From: Corbicula japonica | Lineage: Eukaryota; Mollusca; Bivalvia; Venerida; Cyrenidae | Reading direction: 5' to 3' | Assembly (NCBI GenBank): GCA_038501625.1 | Contig: JAZAYU010000923.1 | Location: 1 to 64,000 of the forward strand | DNA length: 64,000 nt | Part shown: positions 11,826 through 23,400 of the stretch, piece by piece | How positions within the stretch are numbered: position 1 is the stretch's first letter | Layout: the number at the start of each line of letters is the position of its first letter | Made by a program: the position numbers and the translations under genes | The notes under the pieces: model-generated | Told to the model about the DNA's origin: nothing | Seen by the model: the letters and a program-made list of their open reading frames with translations, nothing else | Database searches by the model: none

Positions 11826-13888
11826 TTTAAATTGTTTTTAAATAAAATTTATCAATTTTAATTATTTCTTATTTTTAACAAGCAGATGTGTATCTCGTTA
11901 AAATTAAATTCCAGATAATAAAGAAAGGGAAGTAATAACATTGCCGGGTTTGTTAATCATGCATTTTGAGTAAAAAGCCATTTTGCAGTGTTCAATCTAT
12001 TGAATTTCTTGAAGAAATGTTTACACTTACTGAACAGTACCTTATTACTTTATCATGACGGATAGAGATTCGCCAATTTTGAGCTGTTATTACATAATTC
12101 CGTGGTGCGATTCCGTATGCATGTCCGTGTTTGCGTCCAATTTTTGTTCGTGAGCCTGGTGCGTCAGTGAAAGTCAGTGAAAAGCTTTTTCATTGACTTG
12201 CAAAAATTGCGATGAATTTACATTTAACCATAAATGCTGCTATGATATTAGAAAGATGGAAGAATGGACGAAACAGAATGAACGGCAGATTTCTCGCCTA
12301 CACGAGAGCAGTATTTTAACGCCAAATGAGAGTAGATAAAGGGGTAAGATAAATTGATATTGAGCGCAAACAAAGCTGGCAAGATATACTTTTAGTGATA
12401 TAAAACTATTTGTTTTGAAATGTTTAATTAACACAGTAAAAAAATAAATATTAAATTTGCCGATATTTTATAATCAACAAAAACCGCGATTTTTTAAAGC
12501 AAAATGCGACGCCATTTTGTCTCTGAACACTGATGTTAAAGACGCATTAAATTTGTAAAACGTAAGTCACGGATAAAAATATTATATGTACATGAAGTAA
12601 TTTGCAAGACGCACTATGTGATGTAATTTTGCATGAGTCAACGTAAAATTGACCGAAAAATCGGCTTTTGTTGCTTGAACGCGGGAAATTTGACAGACGT
12701 CTCAAAAGTGACGTTACTGTTATACTTTGAAGGCTTGTAGTTTCGAAACGGCTAAGAATAGTAATAAAGTAAGCACATATCAGCATGTGCTCGATTATAT
12801 GTATGCGAAAGTTTGAGAGGAAACTCGAAAAAAAACTTGGGGCGCGTTCCACCTAAAGGACAACTATTTATAAGGGTCCAATTATTCTCAAAATTTCATT
12901 AGCATCGAGGAACATTATCTTCAATTTCCTGCTTGATTGCTCCGAGTTATTTAATATCACAAGTTTAATCAGTAAAATTTGTTACTTGCATTAACCCTTA
13001 TGCTGAAAGTTTAAGTTCAATCAACGACCACAGTAGATCCAGGCAATGGTCTTCAATATTTTAGTCAATCAAAACATTTTCAGAAATACCCCTTCAAACA
13101 GAAAAATTCAAGGTAATTCAAGTCTACGATACATGCATGTATGCAGCAGGATAACCAGCAAAAAACCCAGACCAAACGTTGTTTATTACAAAAGCTGTAT
13201 CTCTCTATTAAAATCTAATGGATTTTCGGCTACTCCATTGCTTAAATTTGTAACAACGGCAAAACTGCTGCATGGATCCCGTGAATTTATTACATTCTCA
13301 ACGAAATCATCAATTCAGAGCGCTAACAACTTTTTATGTTTTCTTGATTCTCATAACGCATGCGCATTTAAAATTTTTATCGATGCAAATTTCAAGCATG
13401 TTTCCCCGTTGCTGTATTACTGTTCTATAGGCCTACCACTTTTAAAAGAAGGAATCTATGCAGGTTATGTTAAGACGTTAAACCGTATCAAAACTAAAAT
13501 GAACGACGAGCAATACTTAATAAATCAATAATTTTGTTAAGCTGAAACCAGTGTGGCCATACTACGTGGTTTGTGACGTCATTTTTCGGTATTACTGCAA
13601 AACTCCCATCAATTCAAATCTTCGAAGCCTTGTAAGTATTTCATTAGTTCACTATTTTCGACGAAATCTAGTGCATTATAAGGGTATAGTTTAACACTAA
13701 CCAAGGTTGTCGATAAATTTGCCGCATTTTGTCTACTTTTGTCTGTGATTCTGGACAAAAACTGATAAAACTTTTATCATTCAATTTCAGTTTTTTTAGA
13801 TTTTCACATTATGATAAAGAATTTTTGAATACCTTTTAAAGCTTAAAAATGTATCCAAATAAACTATATTTCGATTTTTGGTAATTTG
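11826..13888. other. Intergenic, no gene recognised
   Basis: A 161-codon plus-strand frame at 13046-13531 has an ATG-like start and ordinary composition but matches no family I know, has no paralogue here and overlaps no splice pattern. A CpG-containing patch lies at 12060-12170. Confidence 0.4.
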
Positions 13889-14435
13889 TAGGGATGGGAC
13901 CGAACATTCGAATAGCCGAATATTCGCAAACCGGCCAAATATTCGGATGCCACAACGGTATTCAGATACTTGCATTTTTTACTATTATGATCTATTCAAC
14001 AAAAAGAAACTTAAAATCCCTATAATTTCTGATTATTTTGAATGTTATTCTCCGTGTCAATTACACCTGTCATACCGTATCCGGTCATTAATAAGTTGTT
14101 GATTCGGATAATTGACACGAGTGCCTGAATCCCCGCTGTATGTTGACAGTTGCGAACGGAGTGTTGTTTGATATCATTGTCTGCTTTAATTGGAAATACT
14201 GACATTTTTTTCAGGTAAACAATACTTAAATAACAAACACTCAATTAAAAACCCAATCAGTCTTAATTTCTTTATTTTAAAAGCCAATCAAAACGAATCG
14301 GTCACAAATTAACAAATGAAACATCATTACTCATTTGAGTGTACATGCATTTATCACGAACAATAAAATAATAAAAACATATCATAACCAATGCGAATAT
14401 TCGAATGCCTATTTTAGAAATCGTTCCCATCCCTA
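13889..14435. mobile_element. hAT-type MITE with 8-bp target duplication
   Basis: Ends TAGGGATGGGA and TCCCATCCCTA are inverted, with further terminal symmetry (CATTCGAATA...AATATTCGAATG). The element is bracketed by an exact 8-bp direct repeat, GTAATTTG, at 13881-13888 and 14436-14443. An 8-bp duplication is the hAT hallmark. No transposase frame is present. Confidence 0.9.
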
Positions 14436-15134
14436 GTAATTTGTAACACTAAACTATAAGGAATCAAACTTACGTTAATGTTAAATAAATCAAAATCCAC
14501 TGTCTACTCTTACACGCGTGTCATTCTTATCTTTCATGTACACCGACAAATATTTAGAACAAGGACTTCTCAATAATACTTTTATTACCAATCCGTTAAA
14601 AATGAAAATTTTCTGATATATTAAATAAACGAATTGCACATTTTATGTCAAACAATATGTATCTCTAATTTAAAAAAGGTCATGTCCTGACAAAGTCCAA
14701 TAAATAATTTATTAAGATATTATCATTATACTAAGCTATTGGAATAATTAAAGTACAATATTTTATTTGTTAATATCATCGCACCGTCAAATGTTATATA
14801 TACAAGCTAAAAGTGATACGATGCTGTTATTATGTGCAACCAAATTATTTGGCTCGGCATTACTTCGGAGAGAAAAGACGTTCATTAATATTCAGTTCGT
14901 CACGCGATTATGTTTCAGTTCAAACCAATCTGGGTAGCGAAGATACGAGTAGTGTGATTAAACTGAGCCCGGTTTGAAACAGTGTATGAGTATTAAAACA
15001 GAATGTTTCATGGTTTGTATTAAGTTTAATAAAAATCGATTAAAAATAATTATGTAAGTCATCTTTAAAAATAACTAGATAGCAGAAACAAATGATAAAA
15101 ATGAGAAAATACAAAATGAAAACATATAACACTT

Positions 15135-15347
15135 CTTAAGGTAGAGCAACTGTAATGCTTTCCCGCGCTTTTTTTCTCGAATGTCGGGAATACTCGGTGA
15201 ACTATCACTAACAGTCGACAATAATCGATGTTGCTTCGGCTACTATCGGCTCTGACGAGTAGCGTCGGAAGTCACAGAAAGCGAGACGATGTTTGATGAC
15301 GTCGCAAATTTTTGCGCGGGAAAGCATTACAGTTGCTCTACCTTAAG
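15135..15347. mobile_element. 213-bp MITE with near-perfect 34-bp inverted ends
   Basis: Left end CTTAAGGTAGAGCAACTG and right end CAGTTGCTCTACCTTAAG are exact complements and the symmetry runs on through AATGCTTTCCCGCGC. The TTAA inside each end could be the target duplication. No coding capacity. Confidence 0.85.
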
Positions 15348-15353
15348 TCTAAC

Positions 15354-17280
15354 TACACTAAAACCCCTTTAAACCGGATCCCCTTTAATTCAGAAACCTC
15401 TTTAAACCGGACAAATCGTCCGGTCCAAAACTGTTTCCTATATAATTTACCCCTTTTGGGATTTTTTTCCATTATAAAAACCCTTTAAACCGGACAAGAT
15501 AAAAGTCTTAATATGATTTTTTCATGTTAACGTCGAAATGTATGGTCCATTAGAAGATTGAAAATAAAATTCATTTAAAAGTGCATGTACACAGTAAATG
15601 AAGTAAATAAATATTGTTGTAATAGTCCAGGCAATTTAGCCGAAATGCATGACCAACCTTAAACAAATTCCAACAGAAGCGAGTTTATGATTTTTTGATT
15701 ATATAGATATCCATGCATTACAGGAAAAAATCCTCAAGAATATTTAATGCGCATGTATAAAAATTGATGAAGAAATATTCATACCCATTAAAAGAAACAT
15801 AACACAAGTTAAATTTCAGTAGTTTAAAAAAAACAAATCTGCAGACACATTTTCAAAACAAACATGTTTTCTTAGTTATAGAACAAAATTTAATATGTTG
15901 GCATATATATTATGTGTACAAAATATATTATCAATAATACAGGTGAAAAACTGTTTTCTTTCCGTGTAAAATTACCCCACCCACTTTACAATAATAAAGA
16001 AAATTATGTAAAAATGCCAACAATACACATATTTGATTTAAAGAAGCATAAATGTAGTTGCAAATAGCAATTCATTATTTACAAAACATAACCTCACATA
16101 AATTTTAAGTCTAAATGTCTTGTTAATAAATACATAATACTGCTTGCAATGATGCCTCTAACAGCTGAAATTTGCTAAATTGTCTTATGAATGAAATCGT
16201 CAATGCTCCCTATACCCAATACAGCATATTTATCAGTATTCAGCAGTAATCTGTTTAATTATTTATGTCTCCAAGTAAAGATTCAGATTTGTTGCTACAA
16301 TCAATTTCCCTGCATTCACCACAAGCATAAGAACACTGAAACCCAAACTTTTTTACAGGTACATCTCCTGGATTCACAGTTTACTTTACAGCTACATCTT
16401 ATTACTTTAAGTAATCTAGCACGAGCTGCTGCTAGATCTGTCTTCACTGGAATCAGTTTATTCCCTTTCAAACACCAACCCCATTCAACAGGATTAAGCT
16501 CGTTTCCATTCCATGTCTGAACCTGTAGATATACACGGAAACTGTGAAATCTAGCTGCTGCTTCAGTTGGAGGAAGACACTGCACTTGAACACACATCGA
16601 CCCAGTATTGGCTTTCATTACAAATTTTCTCAAGCGCAGATGATTCAAACTTTCCTGTTTTTTACCATTAAGCACTAGCTTGATGATCTCTTTACCGGCA
16701 TTTTCAACTTCTTCATGAATAGAATGGCTTCCAAAAAAGGCTGATGCTTGTTGTCGAAGATAAACAACAATTTATTTATTCACACTTAATGAATTTGTGT
16801 ATGATTAGAGCATGTAAAGACTTCTCTTTATCGCCATGACAAGAAAACTGATGTCTATGGAATGTGTTTTCACAACTTTTAGTTTAAATTATGACACCTG
16901 TGATACTTGGAATAGATCCATTGTATTTGTTTCTAGGGATTCTCCTTCAACACTTAATTAATATAAATCAGTTAATACATGTAAAACTATTTTCACTTTG
17001 TTTGCACTTATTTTAATTTTGAAATATTTTGGGGAGAAAGTGTTCTAATCATTTTCTTGTAATGAAATAATGGAATATTCATAGTCTTGTTGGTTAAAAT
17101 CTGTAGTGACTATTATTTATTATTTCTTATCAATATACAAAATCTGGATCCAAATGTTAACGTTTGGAAAAAAGGCTGGAATCTTGGCCAGATGTCAAAA
17201 CCCTTTTGGTCCGGAAACCGCTTTAAAGTGGAAATTATTTTCGGTCCCGACCTTGTCCGGTTTAAAAGGGTTTCAGTGTA
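15354..17280 (-). mobile_element. Tigger/pogo-like element with 70-bp inverted ends
   Basis: Left end TACACTAAAACCCCTTTAAA and right end TTTAAAAGGGTTTCAGTGTA are imperfect inverted repeats continuing for about 70 bp (AAACCGGACAA; GTCCGGTTTAAA). TA at each edge is the expected target duplication for a Tc1/mariner-type element. The 1.93-kb body has no recognisable DDE transposase but contains the broken ORF at 16255-16772. The right end is about 140 bp upstream of the IFI44-like start codon. Confidence 0.75.
16255..16772 (-). pseudogene. Fragment of a recurrent invertebrate Cys-rich protein, frameshifted
   Basis: The minus strand reads RQQASAFFGS, then QVQCLPPTEAAARFHSFRVY, QTWNGNELNPVEWGW, PVKTDLAAA and a Cys-rich end (IRCSCKVNCESRRCTCKK), with CSYACGECR in another frame after a one-base change in an A-run near 16360. 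From memory, this LPPT...RVYLQVQTW...CxCxxxC arrangement recurs in many invertebrate genome predictions; its function is unknown to me. It ends at TAA, 16257-16255. The upstream frame is closed near 16775, so it is a 3' fragment. Confidence 0.65.
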
Positions 17281-17328
17281 ATTGATGTAAAGACACTTCA
17301 TTTTAGGCAGCAGTGGACAACGAAAACT

Positions 17329-17421
17329 GATAAAAGTTGACTTGGTATACAATCCTCTCTCACCTGATAGTTAAGTGACACAGAAAAAGCCCAAATAGTT
17401 TAGTTTGAATATTTGTAAAAT
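17329..17421 (+). promoter_or_regulatory. Putative core promoter and 5' leader of the IFI44-like gene
   Basis: GATAAAAG at 17329-17336 occupies the place of TATAAAAG in the paralogous promoters at 57038 and 60617. It is followed by GTATACAATCCTCTCTCACC (17345-17364), nearly identical in the paralogues, and then ATGGGAAA. The TATA-like site is weaker here. The block begins about 50 bp after the end of a Tigger-like element. Confidence 0.5.
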
Positions 17422-17449
17422 ATGGGAAATATTTTGGAGTCTGTAAAAG
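17422..17449 (+). CDS. IFI44L-like: IFI44-like gene exon 1 (MGN start)
   Basis: ATG at 17422 opens a 28-nt coding exon (MGNILESVK plus one base) with donor GTATAA. It is homologous in length, phase and upstream sequence to the exons at 57150 and 60729 (MGNISSTQK). The shared 28-nt length and upstream block GTATACAA(C/T)CCTCTCT support the call. Confidence 0.7.
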
Positions 17450-20400
17450 GTATAAAATATTATATGAATCATTTTTTAATAAAATAACATTCAAAAGATA
17501 CAGAAAATAAATATTTTAATAAAAGCTGAAAATACAACAAACAATGTTAACTTTTTATAAGATACCTTTTGCAGTAATTAAGGAAGAAGACACACGAACA
17601 CAAATTGTACTAAGAAATGAAAACTAAATAGAGCGAAACAAATATATTTTAGCCTGTAAAAATGTAACAGTTTCCAGTCATACGTGTTTTATACGAGCGG
17701 CTTATCTTTTTTCTCTTTACATTTTGGCTACGTCACTATCAAAAATTGTGTTATGATTAGTAACAGATGCAATTTTTGTTCGCACTTAAAATGCAAAATA
17801 ATTTATGTTAACTTAAAGATAAACTGACAGATTAATACTAACTTTTTTAATTTTGTATTAAATTTACTTAATATTTAATTCTATACATTTTTTTTTACCA
17901 AAGGATACAGTTTTCATGAGAAATATTTGAATTTATTCAATAGAATTTGGATCGAATATTTCACAGTACGTTAAATGTAAAGGGAACAACTTTTGTTTAC
18001 CAATGACGCCATTGGCATGAGGTTGCCATGATATGTATCTGTCATAGTAAACGTGACAATAGCGTCATTATGTGTCCGTAATTTGCTAGTATATTATTGT
18101 TTTTGCATTTCCACATACTATGTAGACACACTTATATCAACTCCGATGATGCTGCCTCTGTCAATCGGCGTTGATATGCATACCATCGTTTGGGATGGAT
18201 CGAAATTGTACTATTTAATGGTGTAATTACTGAGTTGCGCTCAACCCGGGGCTAGGCGGCGTGGGCAGTAATAAGCATTCCCATTACTGCCCATGAACAG
18301 GCTCAATCAAACCGAGCCTGCAGTATTTTCATATTTGTCGTGTTCGGTGGCTTTCAAAGTTCCCTTCTCATCTATTTGTAATAGCGCCTTTCAGCTGTGA
18401 CATCAATTATCGCTAGCAGAGTAATTAAGAAGGTCAAAAGGCTAACCTCGGACAAACATTTACTATGCTGTGTTTCTAAACAATGGAAAACCGATGTCTT
18501 ATTGCAAGTTAAATATTAATTGAAGATGAATTTCAATGTGGTATTATCAAAGATAATTCTGTATAACAGGCTAAAACACTGTTTGCAGTTTAGATATCTT
18601 ATGAATAAGTTACTAAGAAATGCTAAAATGTTAATAATGACAATATGGCCACACAGCTCTATATTAATTTAGTCAATTAACCTATATGGTGTTAAATTTC
18701 AATTTATAATAAATTAATCTATTGTGGCTTATCAAACTTTACTAAAGTAGAACACATTGACTATTTATTCCATGGAATAGGCTTATATTCTATTTGTGAC
18801 CAGTGTAGATCCAGATCAACCTGTCAAGTGTAATCAGGATCTACACTGTTTGCTTGTTGGTCAAAATAATCTAATGCATCCATAGGCGAACACTGAAGAT
18901 CCAGATTAGACTGCACAATGTGACGCTGATCGGGATCTACAATGGTCGACATGGGATCAAGTCATATCTATCATGTCCAAGGAGTAAAGGGCTATGCGTA
19001 AAAGGTTATGCGTCGTGCATTCTTATATGTTTTTAAAACACATGTAAATTTGTTGTCAATTGAGTTGTATGCTAAAATACGAATAAATGATCTTTGTGCA
19101 TGTCCAATTTAATGTCACATGTGGAGATTCTTATCGTGGTCCGGTTCCTCCTTTTTCAAAACAGAAGAAATCTGATGACCGACATATTATAATCGACCAA
19201 ACTTGAGCTTTTTAGCCTGAACACCGGTTAACAGTGACTCACGGTCCGGAACAGACAATTTAGACTATGCCACCTGTTACTAAGACGCATACAAAAAGAT
19301 AGAGTAGTGAAGTAGTGATGTTTGATTGCTTGATATATAGAGAAGACGTTTACCGGAAAAGACATTAAACCAGATAATCATGTTTCTTCTATACTTAATT
19401 AATAATTTTATTCAGGACGTGTAGAAATAATGCAGTTATTTAAGTATCGTCAAACTGGATAACTATGTACTAAAATGAATGCCTCCTAGGTCATAGAGAT
19501 ACCAAAGAACCATGCGTATTTGTACACTTAGCAGACAAGCGACGCTTATTTACATAGTCATTATGCATTACCAACGTTCATATAGTGTAGTTCTAGGTAG
19601 GTCCGCAAACCAGGTCAAATTAGGTCAGTGACCGTTAGGAGACGGTACAAGAAATGTATTCATATGTTGATGCAGTTGTTAATTTCACTTGAACGTTGTG
19701 CTGATCACATTGTTTTTGGTTTTGTTAGGACAATTGTCTCTGAAAATGTTACAACGAAATTGTTTTGTTTTTAATTAATTCTATGACCAAAATATTGGCA
19801 TAATGTCACTGTTTTAAAGGTTTTTCACAAGTATTCATTCTCAGCCGGAAAATTACTTCAAAGGGTGGTGGTCTTAAAGTTTATTCTAAACAATCGCCAT
19901 TTGCATAAAAATGTTATTGCTTGTGTTTCCAGATGTCCATCTGCATATATAAAGACCTCTTCGTTCATAGTACAGCAAACAACATGAAAACACCCTATCA
20001 GGACAGCGTGGGCTAGAGAGAAGTTTACACTAATTTCAGGACAATGGGATTTAAAGGATAAACCCTACACGTTTCACCATGTTCTCAAACCACATATTCA
20101 CTAGTGGCATTCATGTTGTTCAACTATGATAATGAAATATTGAAACTGTCTAACCCCAATATTTTATTTATAGGAAGGAGGAAAGTTCTCAAGAAACCTT
20201 GGAGAAGTTATAAAGTCACAGAACCTAAAGATGCTTGGAGTGATGAGGTATTTGTTCTTGTTAAGAATTGCAATTAATGTTCACACTGACTTTAAAAACA
20301 CCGAATTTCAGACGCTTGGAAACAGAGTAGTTGATGATGTTTAGAGTGCATATTTGTCAATTAAACGGACATATAATATTAACTGTTCGTAATTTGGTGT

Positions 20401-23400
20401 AATGTTCTATTCCCGTTATGCGTGAAAAGGGGTTATTTTCAAAAGTTACTAACAAGCTGAATAGGTCGGAACATACCATAATAAACACAAAGATTCTTAT
20501 TTATTTTCATTTAGATCAGGAAACATATTATTTATATTTTAAGCCATATTATTGATATTGTTACAGTTAGTATCAATCATTCAGACGCTCTGATTTCGCA
20601 AAGGCGATCAGTACGTCTGAAGACATTGTTCGTTAAAAAACCAAACACTCCAAAACGAGGCGTGTAATTAGGACATAAGTATAGAACGCCGTTTTTGTCT
20701 TGTGAAAATTGTTTTTTAGACCGCCGCTCTGCCAGCTGGAAATCAAAAGACATATCATACTGCGACACGCATTTTTAACTGTATTATTGCGCCCACAGGC
20801 GTGTTCAAGTGAGCTGGGTTCTGCGGTTACACCATGATCTGATGAAAAGTTTAAACAGATTATGCAAGCACAATAATTATGCATTTTTAGAAATATTTTA
20901 TAATGAAATCATTTCAATAAGATCATGATAAAATGATAATGACAATATCGAAAAGAACTTTTGATTATAAGAGAGAAATCAACAATTTCTTATCATCCAT
21001 TTTCGCAACCATGCAATTAACGGCCAAAACACACTTTTATAAATACCTCTTACTGTATACACGTGATAGACAAGGTGATCTTAGATTTTGTTGTTTGTAA
21101 CTCATTATTCAGGAAGGTATTTAAATTGATGTTTAGTTTTGCTTTGTTTTTGTGTTTGGCTGCAGAATTCAGTTTTTTTACGTCAAACTATTTTATATTT
21201 AATAAACATACATAGTAAGATTTATTCATGCAAAGTTTGACGGAACTGCATTTTTCCGTTAGTGAGATTTTAATATTCTTCCCTCTTTATCGTTAACCGT
21301 ACAATGACAACTGCTATACCATACAACGTGACAGTCTAAAACCATTATCACGAAGAGGCAGCAACGGCGTACCATATATTTGCATTAATTTATGTAAAAT
21401 GGGGCAGGCAAGTACTAAACGTCCTTTGTTTGTGTAGCTTGATAACATATTACCTAAATTTTACTTTGCCCAGTGTGGGAGAAATACGGTTAAAGCACAG
21501 TTAACAAATTTCATTAGAAATCGCGATTGATTTTGGATTTGTTTACCATACAAAAGCGCCACCTGTCGGTCAGACTTTTTATATAGCGATGTCTCTAGTC
21601 TCTAGACGTTCGTCAGAGCAGTGTGATACTGATAAATGACAGAACTTCTAGATGATCTAGACTATGTTACAGTATCTTTAACATGATAACATTTAATAAT
21701 GTTATTATTAATTAATTTACAGTACAATAATGGAATAAAATGAATTAAATACATGCATAAAGTTCTATATCATATCCATCAATTTGGATTATTACACACG
21801 CTAGAAGTACATGTATTGCGTATATTATTTATCAATGAATCTGAATATGAACTATACAAACTCAATCGAGTCAAATCAATTACATTAATATCTCAAGGCG
21901 GTATCATTTGTCATGAAAGAGCTGAAGTGGACTGGGTGTAAGAAATCCTAATTTGAGAAAACTTAATTATAATAAATATAAATAAATATGTAGCAATTTC
22001 TTACATTGAAACGAACTTGCTATACTTCTACTTTTTTTCAACTAAACAAATCAAGAATGTCGACAAGAAGTTTACATCTAGACAATATGTACGGGGGAGA
22101 CTTGAAATGTAATTGCGTTAAACACTTACAAAATAGATCTTGCATTTTTGCCTACTACTATAATATTATTACACTATTAGATACATTTCTAAGATTTGCA
22201 AGTCTTCAAAGGCAAATTACTTGTGTAGCTGTGCCTTGGTATCAACAAGGAAATGAAAACCACTAATTACTTGTGGAATCTTTAATACCAGTGTAAATGT
22301 TACCAATGTTATGATTTCTACCAGACTGTACCGTACAAACGCTTCTCTTTTTTACGTTTTTGCATTTCTTTTAAATTGCTTAGTTAATCTGAAAAAACAA
22401 CAACAACACAATCTTGAAAGAAACTGTACGAGACACTTCAAATTCTAGTTAGTGCAAATATCTTGTCAAAATGCTTTTTTGCAAGAAATATTAAGCACTA
22501 ATTTTAAACAGCATAGGCATCAAAATAATCTTAAAGAATGCTTTTACCAATCTAAGAATCAGATATTTGATAATTATGTTTATATATATTACATTTATTC
22601 CTGTATTCTAAGGTGTGTAGAAAAGACGATTTTGTAACAAACATTTTCTGGTAAGTTATATACCACCATACATCGTTCTGGAGATTTAATGATGAACTGT
22701 TTAAACTACGAGCTTTAGCTTTCCAAAGAACTAGTCGGTCATTAGCAAATAAATTAATAGAATAAGTATGTATTTGTGCTTGCATTTACTTTTGGACCAA
22801 GAGAAGTCAAGGATATGTCCAGTTTTCTATCGATCAATGTCACACAGATTTTATCTGGCAAAATATTTGTGAATTAAGTTTCAAGTTTCAAGTTTATTTC
22901 CATTTTCATTTCTCTGTATGTACAAAACATAAACAAGAGAACATATACGAATACATTGTACTATGCTGTTACTTTAAGGCATACAAACAAGGTTAAAATG
23001 CTGATGTTTGATTTATTGAAACGTGTACCGACCTTACATAGAAATCATAATGCTTTTGTTGTCTACCTTAATGTACTTGTCAAAATAATGTCATTGTTTA
23101 GTGTCCCAAGACTGAGTCCATATCCGTTATATTCCATCCCAAGAAGAGAACGCATGGATAGATGCGGTTTTGAGAGGGAATAGGGGAATCAAAATGAATC
23201 AATTCGTATTTCGTTGAAAATGCATATCAAGTGCAAGTTTTGAATATTATGGAGGCGTAATTTTTGTAAAATAAATTACATAGTTTTAAATGATAAAAAT
23301 ACAGATGCACGTATAAATGATAAAATACAGATGCACGTATAGGATGGTTACCAAGTTTCTATTATAAAACAATCGTTTGAGTTTTTTTTTCTTAAAATAC

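Noticed and set aside
13046..13531. 161-codon plus-strand frame
   Set aside because: The longest gap-free, LINE-free frame without recognised homology. It has no domain, no paralogue in the window and no clear promoter; left as an unassigned frame.
17318..17336. Possible interferon-response element (AACGAAAACTGATAAAAG)
   Set aside because: Does not satisfy GAAAnnGAAA, and the GATAAAAG part is better explained as the TATA-like position seen in the paralogous promoters.
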